64,000 nucleotides of DNA from an uncultured Pirellulaceae bacterium (GCA_937929805.1 CALFUT010000001.1:124001-188000), one strand, 5' to 3'; positions 1 to 9,804 are shown, counted from the stretch's first letter. Notes: generated by a model not told the origin, from the letters alone. Translations and numbers: made by a program.

Positions 1-344
1 ATTCAAATCGGTAATTTTTGGCCGAACGGATAACACGAATCACTTGCACAAAAAACACTAGGCTAACAGCAACGAAGGTTGCATCATCAACAAAACAAAC
101 ACGGTCGAGGCCGCATCTCTGCCTTTTGATTGGCAGAGACTCAGACCCTGAAGCCGGTAACACTTGGGATAAAACCTGTTCAATCCTTATCGGCATTCTT
201 CACCATCCGTGTTCAAGTCAGGTCACGAACTTCCCAAATTATAGGTTCCTGATCACGATTGAAAAAGCGAATTATTTTGTTCCAGAATTCACTCAAATAA
301 ACGTTGACAAACCCAAAGTAACGCCTACTTCGAAACGACTCGAA

Positions 345-371
345 AAAACCGGGGCGAAAAGCGCCGGTTTT
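345..371 (-). terminator. Rho-independent terminator of the CPBP protease gene
   Basis: An 11-bp stem with one mismatch (arms 345-355 and 361-371, five-base loop) is followed, on the minus strand, by a run of six T. The stop codon of the upstream protease gene (370-372) lies inside the stem, so translation and termination signals overlap. Bases 1-344 hold no gene I can support. Confidence 0.75.
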
Positions 372-1263
372 AAAGTTGCGTCAACAAGTCGTAAATAACG
401 TGCGATCCGACTGCAATTCCGAAGCCACGAAATAAAAATAAATTGCAGAAAACTATGCTGGCACCAAAGCGAAAAAGAAAACTGGACACCTCAAAATGGT
501 GGCCCGCCGGATTGAACAGCGAGTAATGCAACAACGCGAAAACAAGACTGCATAGAATCATTCCGCAAGTGATACCGATTTCGCGACTTCCACTCAACCA
601 AGTCCCCCAAGCAATCACCGGCAGCAAAAACAGGATCCGGAAAAATGTCTCCTCATAGATCCCACTCCCGAGGACACTGACACATGCCACCAGCCAATCG
701 CTATTGGTCGCGACAGCCCCGGCAGTAACCGCATCTGGCCGTGACACAGTTGCCAGAAAGTAGACGGCGTTGGCGGACCAGTAAAGAATCAATCCCAGCA
801 GACTACTTTCGACGAACATACCTGCCAACACGAATGGGTTGAAGCTCCAGCGATCATGGCGGCGATGGTGCCAAATCACCAAAATTGCCGTGATCACCAC
901 TGGCAGAATCACAACTTGCCCAACGCCCAATGGGCTGAATATTCCGCCAATCCATTGGTCGATTCCGGTTCGCACCGCGTCGTTTTCCAGCAGAACGGAG
1001 CACACTTCGTACAACATCACAAACGGCAAGACGAACGCCAAGCAAACAATCGGACGATGCGTTTGTTGATGGTAGTACGGAACCGGTTCGGTAGCCGTCG
1101 GTTGTGAGGGAACTTTTCGACGAGCTCGCAGTTTGGACTGCAACAGGTCAGCAATCGCTTGATGGTTTGTGGTCCCTGTCGATTCGCCGTTTTGATCCGA
1201 GCGCGGCTTCGCACCGGACGATTGCCGTTGTGAGCCGATTGGATTGGTAGCGCCGGAACTCAT
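370..1263 (-). CDS. CPBP family intramembrane metalloprotease
   Basis: Predicted multi-pass membrane protein of 297 residues in the CPBP/Abi (CAAX-processing-like) family, which cleaves or processes substrates within the membrane. The family signature is visible: a YEETFFR stretch (the E-E-x-x-x-R motif), followed by a helix with ALLHYSLFNPAGHHFE, then a C-terminal SHVIYDLL segment that supplies the last conserved His. The N-terminal 50 residues are polar and low complexity. An upstream TTG at 1383 is in frame, but I prefer the ATG at 1263; neither has a convincing Shine-Dalgarno, so the start is uncertain. It ends in a hairpin terminator that overlaps its stop codon. Substrate unknown. Confidence 0.85.
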   Translation of the reverse strand: MSSGATNPIGSQRQSSGAKPRSDQNGESTGTTNHQAIADLLQSKLRARRKVPSQPTATEPVPYYHQQTHRPIVCLAFVLPFVMLYEVCSVLLENDAVRTGIDQWIGGIFSPLGVGQVVILPVVITAILVIWHHRRHDRWSFNPFVLAGMFVESSLLGLILYWSANAVYFLATVSRPDAVTAGAVATNSDWLVACVSVLGSGIYEETFFRILFLLPVIAWGTWLSGSREIGITCGMILCSLVFALLHYSLFNPAGHHFEVSSFLFRFGASIVFCNLFLFRGFGIAVGSHVIYDLLTQL

Positions 1264-1631
1264 GGAGACGGGTCTAAGCGAAGGTTGAGCAGTAGAGATC
1301 GATCGTTCCTGCTGGGGCGGGCTTTCTCGATCGGAGGTTGGACAATCGTAGCGGGCATTGGCAACGGCTCCAACAGCGATCAACTTGTGACGAAGTGGCC
1401 GTTCTTTTTGCCAATGACTGGGGCGTTCCTGTGGTGTTGGATGGTGCTGTCATCGATTCTCAAACAGACTTGACAACGCGGTTCGCATTGGTCAATCCAG
1501 ACGTCGCCAGCACGTTGTTCTTCATGCTAAGCCCCACACCAAGCCCACAGACTGATCGCCCACGACTCTGCGGCCTCTCCGCCTCTGCGTTTCTGAAACG
1601 GTGAATCAAGAAGACATCGAGGACCAACGAA

Positions 1632-1747
1632 CTAGGCTTTGTCCCAAAAGTCAAGTTTCGGGAACATTTGTGTAGCCGGAGTCGCCAGGCTTCGGGAAAT
1701 CGACCGAACTCTGGCGAGTCCGGCTACGGTTTTGAGACAAAGCCTAG
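1632..1747. repeat. 116-bp nested palindromic repeat (TAGCCGGA-type)
   Basis: Outer arms 1632-1649 and 1730-1747 (starting CTAGGCTTTGTC) are inverted copies with one mismatch. Inner arms 1672-1688 and 1711-1727 (GTAGCCGGAGTCGCCAG and its near-complement) also differ at one position, and a third short TTCGG/CCGAA hairpin lies at the centre. It occupies the gap between the protease gene and ung (roughly 1264-1825), which otherwise holds no gene I can support. The structure resembles the palindromic intergenic repeats common in Rhodopirellula-like genomes. Confidence 0.8.
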
Positions 1748-1825
1748 GTTACGGAACCTACGACGCGCAACTGAAAAGAGACGACCACGAATTCCACGAA
1801 AAGCAACACTGATCAAGTTCACTTT

Positions 1826-2521
1826 TCATTCACCAACGGCAGCCCAGTCCACGGGAGCCTGCCCCAATTCCACCAACGCCGCATTCGTTTTCGAAAACGG
1901 ACGGCTGCCGAAAAAACCACGGTAGGCCGACAAGGGCGATGGATGAGGTGCCGCCAAAATGATGTGCCGGTCAGCGATCAGCGATGCTTTCGATTGAGCC
2001 GGCTTACCCCACAGCAAAAACACCACCGGCTGTTCTCGCTGGCTGAGTGTTTTGATCACGCAGTCGGTAAAATTTTCCCATCCGCGTTTCCGATGCGAGT
2101 TCGCCTCGCCCTCACGAACGGTCAGCACCGTGTTCAGCAACAAGACTCCCTGCCGCGCCCAAGATTCAAGGTTCCCTTGGGTCGGCTGATCGACAGAAAG
2201 ATCCGACTGAAGTTCCTTGTAAATATTCTTTAACGAGGGTGGCAATCGACATTCCGCTCGCACTGAAAAACTCAATCCGTGAGCCTGACCCGGCCCGTGA
2301 TAGGGATCCTGCCCAAGAATCACGGCTTTCACGTCGTGGTATCCAGTCAAACGAAACGCATTGAACACTTGGTCCGCCGATGGATAGACAGTGCTTGCCG
2401 TGCGTTCCTGCTGAACAAACTGCTGCAAAGCGACAAAGTCCGCAGCCATAAATGCCGGCTCCAAAAAAGGAGTCCAATCCGAATCGATCGGCCAGCCGGG
2501 TGGATAGGAACAATTTGACAT
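1826..2521 (-). CDS. ung: Uracil-DNA glycosylase, family 1
   Basis: Removes uracil from DNA by hydrolysing the N-glycosidic bond, the first step of base excision repair; cytoplasmic. The protein has the water-activating GQDPYHG motif (about residues 70-76, Asp72 catalytic) and the DNA-intercalation loop [13 protein letters not shown] with the conserved His, plus [13 protein letters not shown] chose the ATG at 2521 (231 residues, the usual family length); the longer open frame to 2587 would overlap recJ and adds a non-homologous N-terminus. It follows recJ by 34 bp on the same strand, so the two are probably a DNA-repair operon. Confidence 0.96.
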   Translation of the reverse strand: MSNCSYPPGWPIDSDWTPFLEPAFMAADFVALQQFVQQERTASTVYPSADQVFNAFRLTGYHDVKAVILGQDPYHGPGQAHGLSFSVRAECRLPPSLKNIYKELQSDLSVDQPTQGNLESWARQGVLLLNTVLTVREGEANSHRKRGWENFTDCVIKTLSQREQPVVFLLWGKPAQSKASLIADRHIILAAPHPSPLSAYRGFFGSRPFSKTNAALVELGQAPVDWAAVGE

Positions 2522-2555
2522 TCGGCTCGATAACGTGCGTACGTACCACCAAAAA

Positions 2556-4316
2556 CTACACCGGCGCAACTGCGGCTTCGCTAACACGGTAATCGATCAA
2601 GTGCATTTCAACACTGCGGCGGCCTCGGAATTCATTGATCACGGGGCGAAATACAATATCAAACGAAGTCTCGGTGTCCGACAGCGCTTCGGCCCATTCG
2701 CCTTTTCCAAACGCGACGGCTCGAATCTTGACCGAGTCTTGTTCCAACTGCACCGACAAATGGCGGTCATCGGAGCCCATCGTTTTCGCAGGAGCCGAAA
2801 GACGAACGCCCGACGCACACATCACCGGGCGAGGATTATCGGCACCGAAAGGAGCCAACTTTTCCATGTCGTTCATCATCCCAAGCGTCAACTGACCCAC
2901 GTAGGCCTCGGCATCGATATCTATCTCAGGCACCATCGGCCCGTTGCTCGTTTGCTCAAGCACTTGCTGGCAGAACTCTTCTCGGAACGCGTCCACCTGA
3001 TCCGTCTTGATCGAAAGACCGGCCGCCGCCGCATGACCGCCGAACTTGACCAAGTGATCTTGGCAATGACTTAGCGCCTCATGCAAGTTGACGCCGCACG
3101 ACGTGCGACATGAACCCACGCCGTCCCGGTTGCCGAGCGGATCGGTCGAGATGATCACTGTCGGACGATGATGTTGTGACGCCAGTCGTCCGGCGACGAT
3201 CCCAATCACTCCGAGGTGCCAATCGGATCCCGCTAACACCAACGCCGGTTCCGCTTCTGGGTCGAACTGTTCCTTAATCTGTTTGTTCGCCGCCCGGATG
3301 ATTTTTCGCTCGATGCTGTCACGATTTTTATTTAGTTGATCGATGTATTGAGCCAGAGCGACGGATCGCTCTTCGTTTTCGCACGTCAGCAACTCCACGC
3401 CCAACTGAGCCTGCCCCAAACGCCCAGCCGCGTTAAGGCGTGGGCCCAGAAAGAAACCGATGTCTTCTGCCGCCAGCTTGGGTTTCTTGTCAAGCTTGGC
3501 CAGCTTGACTAACTCGGTCAGCCCGGGGTTGGCGAAAGTTCGTAAGCAGTTCAAACCGTGGTGCACAATGATTCGGTTCTCATCCAGCAACGGGACCACA
3601 TCCGCCACCGTTCCAATCGCGGCCAGTGAACACGCACCAAACAAAAAGTTCCGCAGCTCTTCGGGCAACTTGGGAGAACCATGATGTTCTTGGCACAACG
3701 CCCAAGCCAACTTGAACGCGACACCGGCTCCACACAAACCCGCAAAAGGATAGTCGCCGCCGGGAAGTCCCGGGTGAACGATCGCATCGGCGGCGGGTAA
3801 AGTCGGACCGGGTAGGTGGTGATCCGTGACGACAACCTGCATGCCGTTTTGTTTGGCTTGATCCACTTGATCAACACTGGCGATGCCACAATCGACCGTC
3901 ACGATCAGCTCGGCTCCCCGGTTCTTCAGCTTGTCCAAACAATCCGAGTTCAAACCATAGCCGTCGCTCAGGCGGTTGGGGACGAAATAAGAAACGTCGC
4001 CGCTCAACAGCTTGATGCAACGATAAAGAATGGCCGTCGACGTCATTCCATCTGCGTCGTAGTCGCCGTAGATGAAGATTTTCTTCCCAGCCTTGATCGC
4101 CGCGTAAATAATCTCGACGGCATCAGTCACGCCCGGCAATTCCTGCGGCGGCCGCAAACCGGTCATCTTCAGATCCAGAAACGCGGCAACGTCGTCCGGA
4201 CCAGTAATTCCTCGCAGTGCCAAAATCTGCGCGATGACGGGCGAGACTCCTGAGTGTTGCTCGATCGACTGCACCAGCTGCGCGTCGTGAGCCTTGATCG
4301 TCCATCGCATCGCCAT
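2556..4316 (-). CDS. recJ: Single-stranded-DNA-specific exonuclease RecJ
   Basis: 5'-to-3' single-strand DNA exonuclease used in recombination (RecF pathway), mismatch and base excision repair. Its 586 residues match the family length. The DHH phosphoesterase core shows DYDADGMTS (motif I), VTVDCGIAS and VTDHHLPG (the DHH motif); the DHHA1 region shows [15 protein letters not shown] and [10 protein letters not shown], and an OB-type segment lies near the C-terminus. The ATG at 4316 is preceded by AAAGGA seven bases upstream; a GTG at 4352 is also in frame but has no such site. It is co-oriented with ung, 34 bp downstream. Confidence 0.96.
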   Translation of the reverse strand: MAMRWTIKAHDAQLVQSIEQHSGVSPVIAQILALRGITGPDDVAAFLDLKMTGLRPPQELPGVTDAVEIIYAAIKAGKKIFIYGDYDADGMTSTAILYRCIKLLSGDVSYFVPNRLSDGYGLNSDCLDKLKNRGAELIVTVDCGIASVDQVDQAKQNGMQVVVTDHHLPGPTLPAADAIVHPGLPGGDYPFAGLCGAGVAFKLAWALCQEHHGSPKLPEELRNFLFGACSLAAIGTVADVVPLLDENRIIVHHGLNCLRTFANPGLTELVKLAKLDKKPKLAAEDIGFFLGPRLNAAGRLGQAQLGVELLTCENEERSVALAQYIDQLNKNRDSIERKIIRAANKQIKEQFDPEAEPALVLAGSDWHLGVIGIVAGRLASQHHRPTVIISTDPLGNRDGVGSCRTSCGVNLHEALSHCQDHLVKFGGHAAAAGLSIKTDQVDAFREEFCQQVLEQTSNGPMVPEIDIDAEAYVGQLTLGMMNDMEKLAPFGADNPRPVMCASGVRLSAPAKTMGSDDRHLSVQLEQDSVKIRAVAFGKGEWAEALSDTETSFDIVFRPVINEFRGRRSVEMHLIDYRVSEAAVAPV

Positions 4317-4445
4317 TTTGCGTCCTTTCAAGATCCCTAGTGCATGTTGCACTTAACTATAGCGTCTGTGGCGTTGTGAAAACCGAGTTCAAAGCAGCGA
4401 AAAACCGCTAGCCTTAAACCGAATGCGCTCTAACTTCAAACCGCT

Positions 4446-5105
4446 ATGGTAAGAAATCGGCTGCCCGTCAGCAAGCGAACGCGAATCATGCGATACAATG
4501 TGACCGTGTTTCATACACGATTCAAAGCATCCGAAAACGAGATTGATGGAAAACCCGAGCGACCTCAACCCTTATCAGTCGCCCTGAACACTGCAGCCCC
4601 GCCTGCGCGGAGCGATGAAAAGTCGATGGGGAAGTTGGCAGATCGATCCGCCCGCGTGCTGGCATGGGTCGCTGATGGATTGCTCGTGTTTGCGGTTGTT
4701 ACTCTAGCGTTTTCCCCCATTCGTTCCGCCAACATATTTTACTCAGTCGAACAAACGTGGCTCGACGAATTGGCGACGGCCTTGCTTTGGATTTCGGCGC
4801 ACTATTTCATTCACGGATATTGGTTGGCAACACGCGGACAAACAATCGGCAAGATGCTGATGGGCATTCGAATTGAAGACCGTCAAACAGGCAATCTGGT
4901 TCCCATTTGGCGGTTAGTGCTCCTGCGAGATCTGCCCATCATGCTGCCGGCCTACCTACTTTCCATTTCAAGCAATCACGACCCAGTGGACGAAGGCCTT
5001 AGCATCTTGATCTATGTGGTCGACTTCATTTTTATCTTTACCGCCAGCAGGCGATGTTTTCACGACCGAATCGCCAATACAAAAGTCGTTCGGACTTGGG
5101 CGTAG
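4446..5105 (+). CDS. RDD family membrane protein
   Basis: A 219-residue protein whose last 160 residues form an RDD domain: an ADRSARVLAWVADGLL segment opens the first helix (ARVLAWVADG in place of R..AxxxD), TRGQTIGKMLMGIRI is the characteristic post-helix motif, and HDRIANTKVV closes the domain. Three membrane segments are visible. The polar first 60 residues have no recognisable domain; internal ATGs (4488, 4626) leave the start uncertain. RDD proteins are mostly of unknown function, some being implicated in ion transport. It is divergent from recJ and convergent with rpmG, sharing a bidirectional terminator. Confidence 0.8.
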   Translation: MVRNRLPVSKRTRIMRYNVTVFHTRFKASENEIDGKPERPQPLSVALNTAAPPARSDEKSMGKLADRSARVLAWVADGLLVFAVVTLAFSPIRSANIFYSVEQTWLDELATALLWISAHYFIHGYWLATRGQTIGKMLMGIRIEDRQTGNLVPIWRLVLLRDLPIMLPAYLLSISSNHDPVDEGLSILIYVVDFIFIFTASRRCFHDRIANTKVVRTWA

Positions 5106-5188
5106 TTGGTCTCGCACAGCAAGCCAAATGGCAGCTTGATTTTCAGCTTCCTTAATAAGAAAACGTTAGCCCAACGCACACCCACGAA

Positions 5189-5215
5189 AAAAGCTCGCGA
5201 CCAGCGCGAGCTTTT
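5189..5215. terminator. Bidirectional Rho-independent terminator
   Basis: A perfect 11-bp inverted repeat (5189-5199 and 5205-5215, five-base loop) with A-tract on one side and T-tract on the other can end transcription from both the RDD gene and the opposing rpmG. Confidence 0.85.
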
Positions 5216-5249
5216 GGGATCTTGATTGAAGTTTGCTCGAACGAGCGAC

Positions 5250-5414
5250 TTATTTTTTCTTTTCGTTGTGAACCGAGTGACGACGCAGCCGAGGCGAGTA
5301 CTTCTTCAGCTTCAACTTCTCTCCACCGGATTTGCGGCGGATCGTGTAGTTGTAATCACCCGTTTCTTCACAAACGAGATGAACGATTTCCAGTTTTTTC
5401 TTTGATTTTGCCAT
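5250..5414 (-). CDS. rpmG: 50S ribosomal protein L33 (bL33)
   Basis: A 54-residue, very basic protein read on the minus strand from ATG at 5414 (MAKSKKKLEIVHLVCEETG) to TAA at 5250. It matches bL33: a VHLVCEETGDYNYTIRRK strand pair, then KLKLKKYSPRLRRH, where other bacteria have KLELKKYCP..KKH. L33 is a component of the large ribosomal subunit near the E site. Only one Cys is present, so this is the zinc-free form. It is transcribed alone and ends at the strong hairpin 35 bp downstream. Confidence 0.93.
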   Translation of the reverse strand: MAKSKKKLEIVHLVCEETGDYNYTIRRKSGGEKLKLKKYSPRLRRHSVHNEKKK

Positions 5415-5624
5415 CGGAAGACCTCGATTTCACTCACGCAATAGAATGAATTTTGTAAATTTGGGCCCCGGATTGTAACAGCCCCCGAGGAATTACGGAA
5501 GCCGCAAAATCTGCTCAAAATCAAGCCTCAACGCGCAAGGTCCGGGAACTGCGCGGTTCAAGCCAATTCCCCACCTAGATCGGCGGCTATCAGCGCCACG
5601 TTGCCCAATGCCGGGTCAAATCCT

Positions 5625-6854
5625 TCAGACTTGCTCGGTACGGGTGGCACCGGCTTGGGTGCTAGGATTTACATCGGCAAGATCGGTCGAACAAGTATCT
5701 TTCTTTCCCAATTTTTCCATCGAAATGTACTTCGAAACGGGCGAAGGGCGGCCGTAGTAGAAACCCTGCCCAAGCTGGAAGCCCATTTCCACGAGGGTTT
5801 CGTGGCACTCGCGGGTCTCAACACCCTCTGCCAGCGTCTGAATCCCCAGACTGTTGACCAGATTCGCGAACAAGGCGACCAACTCCTGCCGACTGGCGGG
5901 CGCGTTTTCGATGTTCTTGGTTAGCTTCATATCAAACTTCAGATAATCTGGCCGCACTTCTCCAAGTTCGACCAAACGAGCTCGACCGACACCAAAATCG
6001 TCAAACGCAAGCTTGATCTCAAGATCGTTCAACACGGCTCGCAACTCGCCCATCATCGACAAATTGGTCGAAGCAGCTTCGTGGATCTCGAGGGTAATCA
6101 CTTGATCGGGAGCCGCGTTCCGTAAGTCGATCAATGATTGGTAAAGTTCCGGACGATCCAGTTCTTTCGGATGCGTGTTCACGAACAAGTTCGTGGATGC
6201 ACCAAAGGCGGTTCCGATCTCAACACCTCTCAAGCGAAATGCTTCGCTCAGCTGTGATTCCATATTCAACTGAGAAGCGGCCGCAAACATCTCGTGAGGT
6301 GACTGCAGACCGAACAACCGGCTACGCCCAAGAACCTCGTATCCGATTCGCTCTTGATTCTCCAGCGTAACGATTGGTTGAAAGTGAGGGTACAAACCAC
6401 CGTCGCTGATCAGCCGCTCGAATTGAATCATCGCAAGCGCTTGATCGCACACGTCCTCGTGGACGGTGTTGTACATGGTGTTGCCTTCGGCGCGATAACC
6501 AACACGAAAAACAAGCGTCGCTAAGTGAAGCAGATCGTTTTCTCGTAACGTGGTTTCGGTTTCGAGCTTTTCGCCATTAACGAATGTTCCGTTTGTACTT
6601 CCCAGCTCCCGCAGGATCAGGGAACCATCCGGCCCGGCAACGATTTCTGCGTGGGATTGTGAAATGCAACTTAGTGGCAGACACATGGACGAATCCTTCC
6701 GTCGCCCGATCGAAAACGGGAACGAATGGATATCGTACTCCCGAGTTGGCTCAGACTCTTCAATCTGACCGGACAGGAACCACACACCGGCCGGTTTTTC
6801 AACGGCAGGAGGTGCGGCTTCCGGGGTGGAGGTAAATGAGTTGCCTTTGCTCAT
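5625..6854 (-). CDS. FHA domain-EAL domain protein (putative c-di-GMP phosphodiesterase)
   Basis: A 409-residue cytoplasmic protein. Residues about 45-118 form an FHA domain with the phosphothreonine-reading residues: SIGRRKDS, SQSHAE and STNGTFVNG. Residues about 150-375 form an EAL domain: Glu173 in YEVLGR, Asn226 in LFVN, Glu256 in LEIHEA, Asp285-Asp286 in FDDFG, Lys306 in YLKFD, Glu343 in LAEGVE and Gln363 in GQGFYYGRP, so the metal- and base-binding set of active c-di-GMP phosphodiesterases appears complete although the EAL triplet itself reads EVL. No GGDEF or membrane segment. The plausible role is c-di-GMP hydrolysis gated by binding a phosphorylated partner. Divergent from the AAA+ gene. 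Confidence 0.88.
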   Translation of the reverse strand: MSKGNSFTSTPEAAPPAVEKPAGVWFLSGQIEESEPTREYDIHSFPFSIGRRKDSSMCLPLSCISQSHAEIVAGPDGSLILRELGSTNGTFVNGEKLETETTLRENDLLHLATLVFRVGYRAEGNTMYNTVHEDVCDQALAMIQFERLISDGGLYPHFQPIVTLENQERIGYEVLGRSRLFGLQSPHEMFAAASQLNMESQLSEAFRLRGVEIGTAFGASTNLFVNTHPKELDRPELYQSLIDLRNAAPDQVITLEIHEAASTNLSMMGELRAVLNDLEIKLAFDDFGVGRARLVELGEVRPDYLKFDMKLTKNIENAPASRQELVALFANLVNSLGIQTLAEGVETRECHETLVEMGFQLGQGFYYGRPSPVSKYISMEKLGKKDTCSTDLADVNPSTQAGATRTEQV

Positions 6855-7206
6855 AACTTAACAATCAACAATTGGAGTGAATTTTTGGGGTCAGCGGACC
6901 TGATCTCCGTCTAAAAGGTGGTTCGCCACTAATGGTTAGCTTTCAGGCAGTGCCAAGAGGCCCCTAAACTGGAAATTTGCACGGGTCTTCGGTCCGGTTA
7001 TACCGATCGTAACTCTGTCAATGGCTGCCACGGTCACAATGGACGATGGGTATCGCCGAAGGAACCATCTGACCGGACAGTGTCGTTCGAGTCGCGGATT
7101 TGTGCGTCAAAATGCCGAAACATAGGGGATGAGGGGCGAAATTTCCTACTCGCTCTTTTTGAATCCTTTTGTTAAGAATCCTTCTGCCCACCAACGGTCG
7201 CTGACC
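6855..7206. other. Divergent intergenic region
   Basis: About 350 bp between the FHA-EAL gene and the AAA+ gene must carry both promoters. I see no confident -35/-10 pair, repeat, or small gene in it. Confidence 0.5.
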
Positions 7207-8961
7207 ATGTCAACTGAAACTAGTTCTCAACTTGGCAGCAGCCTGTTGGCAACGATCATGGCGGACGAATCGTACCGCCCCTCAGAGCCAGCTTCACTCA
7301 AGGAGACAGGTTTACCGGTTTCACTGATCGAGTCGCTTTTGATCAAACGCCTCGCAGTCGTTGGAACCACCAGTGGTCGCCAACTGGCGAACGACCTGTG
7401 CCTTCCGTTCCCTACGTTAGAAGGTCTTTATCAAAACCTGAGAGCCCGCCAGATCATCGTCCACAGTGGCTCGGCTCCACTCAACGACTACAACTATGTA
7501 TTGACAGAAACCGGCCGCGACCGTGCGGCCGCTGCGACTCAGATCTGCTCGTACGTAGGCCCCGCGCCCGTGCCACTGATGGATTATGTCCTGAGTGCGG
7601 AAGCGCAAACGATTCGCGCCGAATCTCCGAAACGTAGCCAGTTGAAAGCGGCGTTCAAGGATATCTCGATCAATGAGAGCCTATTCGAAAGCCTTGGGCC
7701 GGCAATCAACTCAGGCGCCGGCTTGTTTCTTTACGGCGAACCTGGCAACGGGAAATCCACACTCGCCCAACGAATCACTCAGTGTTTCGGCCACGAAATT
7801 TGGGTTCCCTACGCGATCTTTGAAGATGGCCAGATCATCAAGTTCTTTGACGCGGCCTACCATCAAAGAGGCAACGACGATACTAATTCATTGCTGATCG
7901 ATGCTGCATTTGACAAACGATGGGTCAAGATCCGACGCCCTACGGTGGTCGTCGGTGGTGAACTGACGATGGATTCACTAGAGATCCGTCACGATCCCAA
8001 CAGCAATGTCAGTGAAGCTTCGTTGCAGATGAAAAGCAATTGCGGCTGTCTGCTGGTCGACGACTTCGGACGGCAACAGATTGAACCTCAGGAACTGCTC
8101 AATCGCTGGATCGTGCCATTGGAAGGTCGTATCGACTTTCTGACGCTGGCCTCCGGCAAGAAGATCCAAGTTCCGTTCGAACAGCTAATCATTTTTTCGA
8201 CGAACCTCGAGCCCGCCGATCTGGTTGATGAAGCGTTCCTGCGACGAATTCCCTACAAGATTGAAATCACCGACCCGACTCCCGAAGAATTCCACGATCT
8301 GTTTCAAATCTATTGCAACCGATTCGACTGCGAGTACCGGCCAGAGGTCGTCGACTATCTGCTTAGCACTCATTTTCTCGGTTGCGGACGCCGCTTGAGG
8401 CGATGCCACCCGCGGGATTTGCTGAATCAAATTCGGAATTTCTGCGTCTACAATGACTTGCAGATGGAGATTCGCCCCGAATATTTTGACCGGGTTGTTA
8501 AAAGCTATTTCACCGCCGTGTTGAATCAACCGGGAACGGCTGCCAACTCGGTCACGGCACCGCCACAACCACCCAGCAACAAGCCCGTCGCACCTGCGAG
8601 CATTGCGTCACCGCAAGCGCCGTCACCACAGCAGAGAACGCCACAGGCAATCGCGGCCGCAAAGCCCCCGGCACAACAACCGGCTGCGTCAACGAACCAC
8701 GCACCCGCAGCCCGGGTTACCAAGCCAGCTCAACCCAATCCAGCTCAAGCCAAGGCGATTGGAACTCCTCCGCAGCCGCAACGACCGGCGACGGTTCAGC
8801 AACAACCGCAAGTGGCCGCCGCCCAGCAAGTCCCCTCGCAACTGGCTCCCCGACAACCGGTTCCACCAACGCCCGAACCAGCGGTTCGAAAAACGATCAT
8901 TTCTTCACCGCCGGTCATTCCACCCTCGGCGCCCTCGGCGCCGCCGCAGCCGACTCGGTAG
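7207..8961 (+). CDS. AAA+ ATPase with winged-helix-like N-terminus and Pro/Gln/Ala-rich tail
   Basis: A 584-residue predicted cytoplasmic ATPase. Residues 1-130 resemble a winged-helix segment (SLIESLLIKRLAVVGTTSGR, LTETGRDRA). The AAA+ core has Walker A GEPGNGKST (about 177-185), Walker B CLLVDDFGR (about 280-288), a sensor-1 segment IIFSTNLEP and an Arg-finger stretch AFLRRIPYKIEI, then a helical lid. From about residue 440 the chain is low complexity, dominated by Pro, Gln and Ala, and probably disordered. I chose the ATG at 7207 because the longer frame from 7129 adds an unlikely hydrophobic leader. Substrate unknown; the family is widespread in planctomycetes. Confidence 0.8.
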   Translation: MSTETSSQLGSSLLATIMADESYRPSEPASLKETGLPVSLIESLLIKRLAVVGTTSGRQLANDLCLPFPTLEGLYQNLRARQIIVHSGSAPLNDYNYVLTETGRDRAAAATQICSYVGPAPVPLMDYVLSAEAQTIRAESPKRSQLKAAFKDISINESLFESLGPAINSGAGLFLYGEPGNGKSTLAQRITQCFGHEIWVPYAIFEDGQIIKFFDAAYHQRGNDDTNSLLIDAAFDKRWVKIRRPTVVVGGELTMDSLEIRHDPNSNVSEASLQMKSNCGCLLVDDFGRQQIEPQELLNRWIVPLEGRIDFLTLASGKKIQVPFEQLIIFSTNLEPADLVDEAFLRRIPYKIEITDPTPEEFHDLFQIYCNRFDCEYRPEVVDYLLSTHFLGCGRRLRRCHPRDLLNQIRNFCVYNDLQMEIRPEYFDRVVKSYFTAVLNQPGTAANSVTAPPQPPSNKPVAPASIASPQAPSPQQRTPQAIAAAKPPAQQPAASTNHAPAARVTKPAQPNPAQAKAIGTPPQPQRPATVQQQPQVAAAQQVPSQLAPRQPVPPTPEPAVRKTIISSPPVIPPSAPSAPPQPTR

Positions 8962-9053
8962 CCATCTATCGTCGTGTTACGCAACGAAGCTTGCGTGTGC
9001 ATGAACATGCAAGCGTTCACTAGATGCTACTTTTGAACGCAGAGGCAGCCTGA

Positions 9054-9707
9054 CTACCAAGGTGCTCGAACCGAGTAGATACCAAACTGATTGGTGCTTG
9101 ACGGGTAGTAGGGAGCACTCGGGTAAGCGCCGAAACCGGCTCCGTACGAGACGCCGCCGTAGCCTTGGCCAAACTGGTGATACAACGGCGTGCTGGTTGT
9201 TTGACCAACTCCCCAAGCATAGTTCGATCCATAGCTTGAATTCGCTGGCACCACCAAAGCTGTCGGAGTTCCCCATCGCCAATGCGAATTGCTTCCGTGC
9301 CACGGAGTCGCGGCGGCTTGTTGCTGCATCCATGCGTGCGTGTGTCCGGCGTCCAGCCCCGCATTGGTGTAAGGGTAAAAACGGTAAGGGCTGAAGGCAT
9401 CTTGGACGCCATACTTAACCGTTTCCCGAAACCGCAGATGACGTGTGGTCGTTGGCTGAATCATTCCTTCCACATCGCGAACCGAATTTTCAACGCCACC
9501 CCTCAAAGCCGTGTTCAAGGTAGGGCAATGTTCGCCGAGACCACCTCTCTGACGCCCAACGCAACCGCCCGGTCCACAGTCCACTGTCTCGACGCCAGCC
9601 GATTCCACAGACGCTGCACACGACGCGCATTGAGCCTGAACCGAGGTAGCCTGTGTCAGAAGACAGACACCAAAAGCAGCGACAAAAGTCAGAATCATTT
9701 TCTTCAT
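9054..9707 (-). CDS. Small secreted Tyr/Gly-rich protein
   Basis: A 217-residue exported protein starting MKKMILTFVAAFGVCLL with a predicted cleavage after SVQA. The mature chain starts Cys-rich (QCASCAASV, DCGPGGCVG) and continues into a Tyr/Gly/Trp-rich segment (YGSNYAWGVGQTT, GYGGVSYGAGFGAYPS). No catalytic motif is visible. It is immediately downstream (about 100 bp) of another small secreted Tyr-rich gene on the same strand. I recall similar proteins as conserved hypotheticals in planctomycetes, but cannot assign a function. Confidence 0.7.
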   Translation of the reverse strand: MKKMILTFVAAFGVCLLTQATSVQAQCASCAASVESAGVETVDCGPGGCVGRQRGGLGEHCPTLNTALRGGVENSVRDVEGMIQPTTTRHLRFRETVKYGVQDAFSPYRFYPYTNAGLDAGHTHAWMQQQAAATPWHGSNSHWRWGTPTALVVPANSSYGSNYAWGVGQTTSTPLYHQFGQGYGGVSYGAGFGAYPSAPYYPSSTNQFGIYSVRAPW

Positions 9708-9804
9708 TGGATTGAGTCCGTTTACGTTGTGGTTTCTGGGTACCGCCTTAAGCGAATACAGATCGATCGTTTCCGTCAGTGGTGCGAGAGTCGCACGCCG
9801 CGAA

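Noticed and set aside
18-398. 126-residue plus-strand open frame at the window start
   Set aside because: It runs into the end of the protease gene on the opposite strand, has no Shine-Dalgarno and no domain-like content.
5222-5449. Plus-strand open frame of 75 residues
   Set aside because: Antisense to rpmG, whose 54-residue product is clearly L33.
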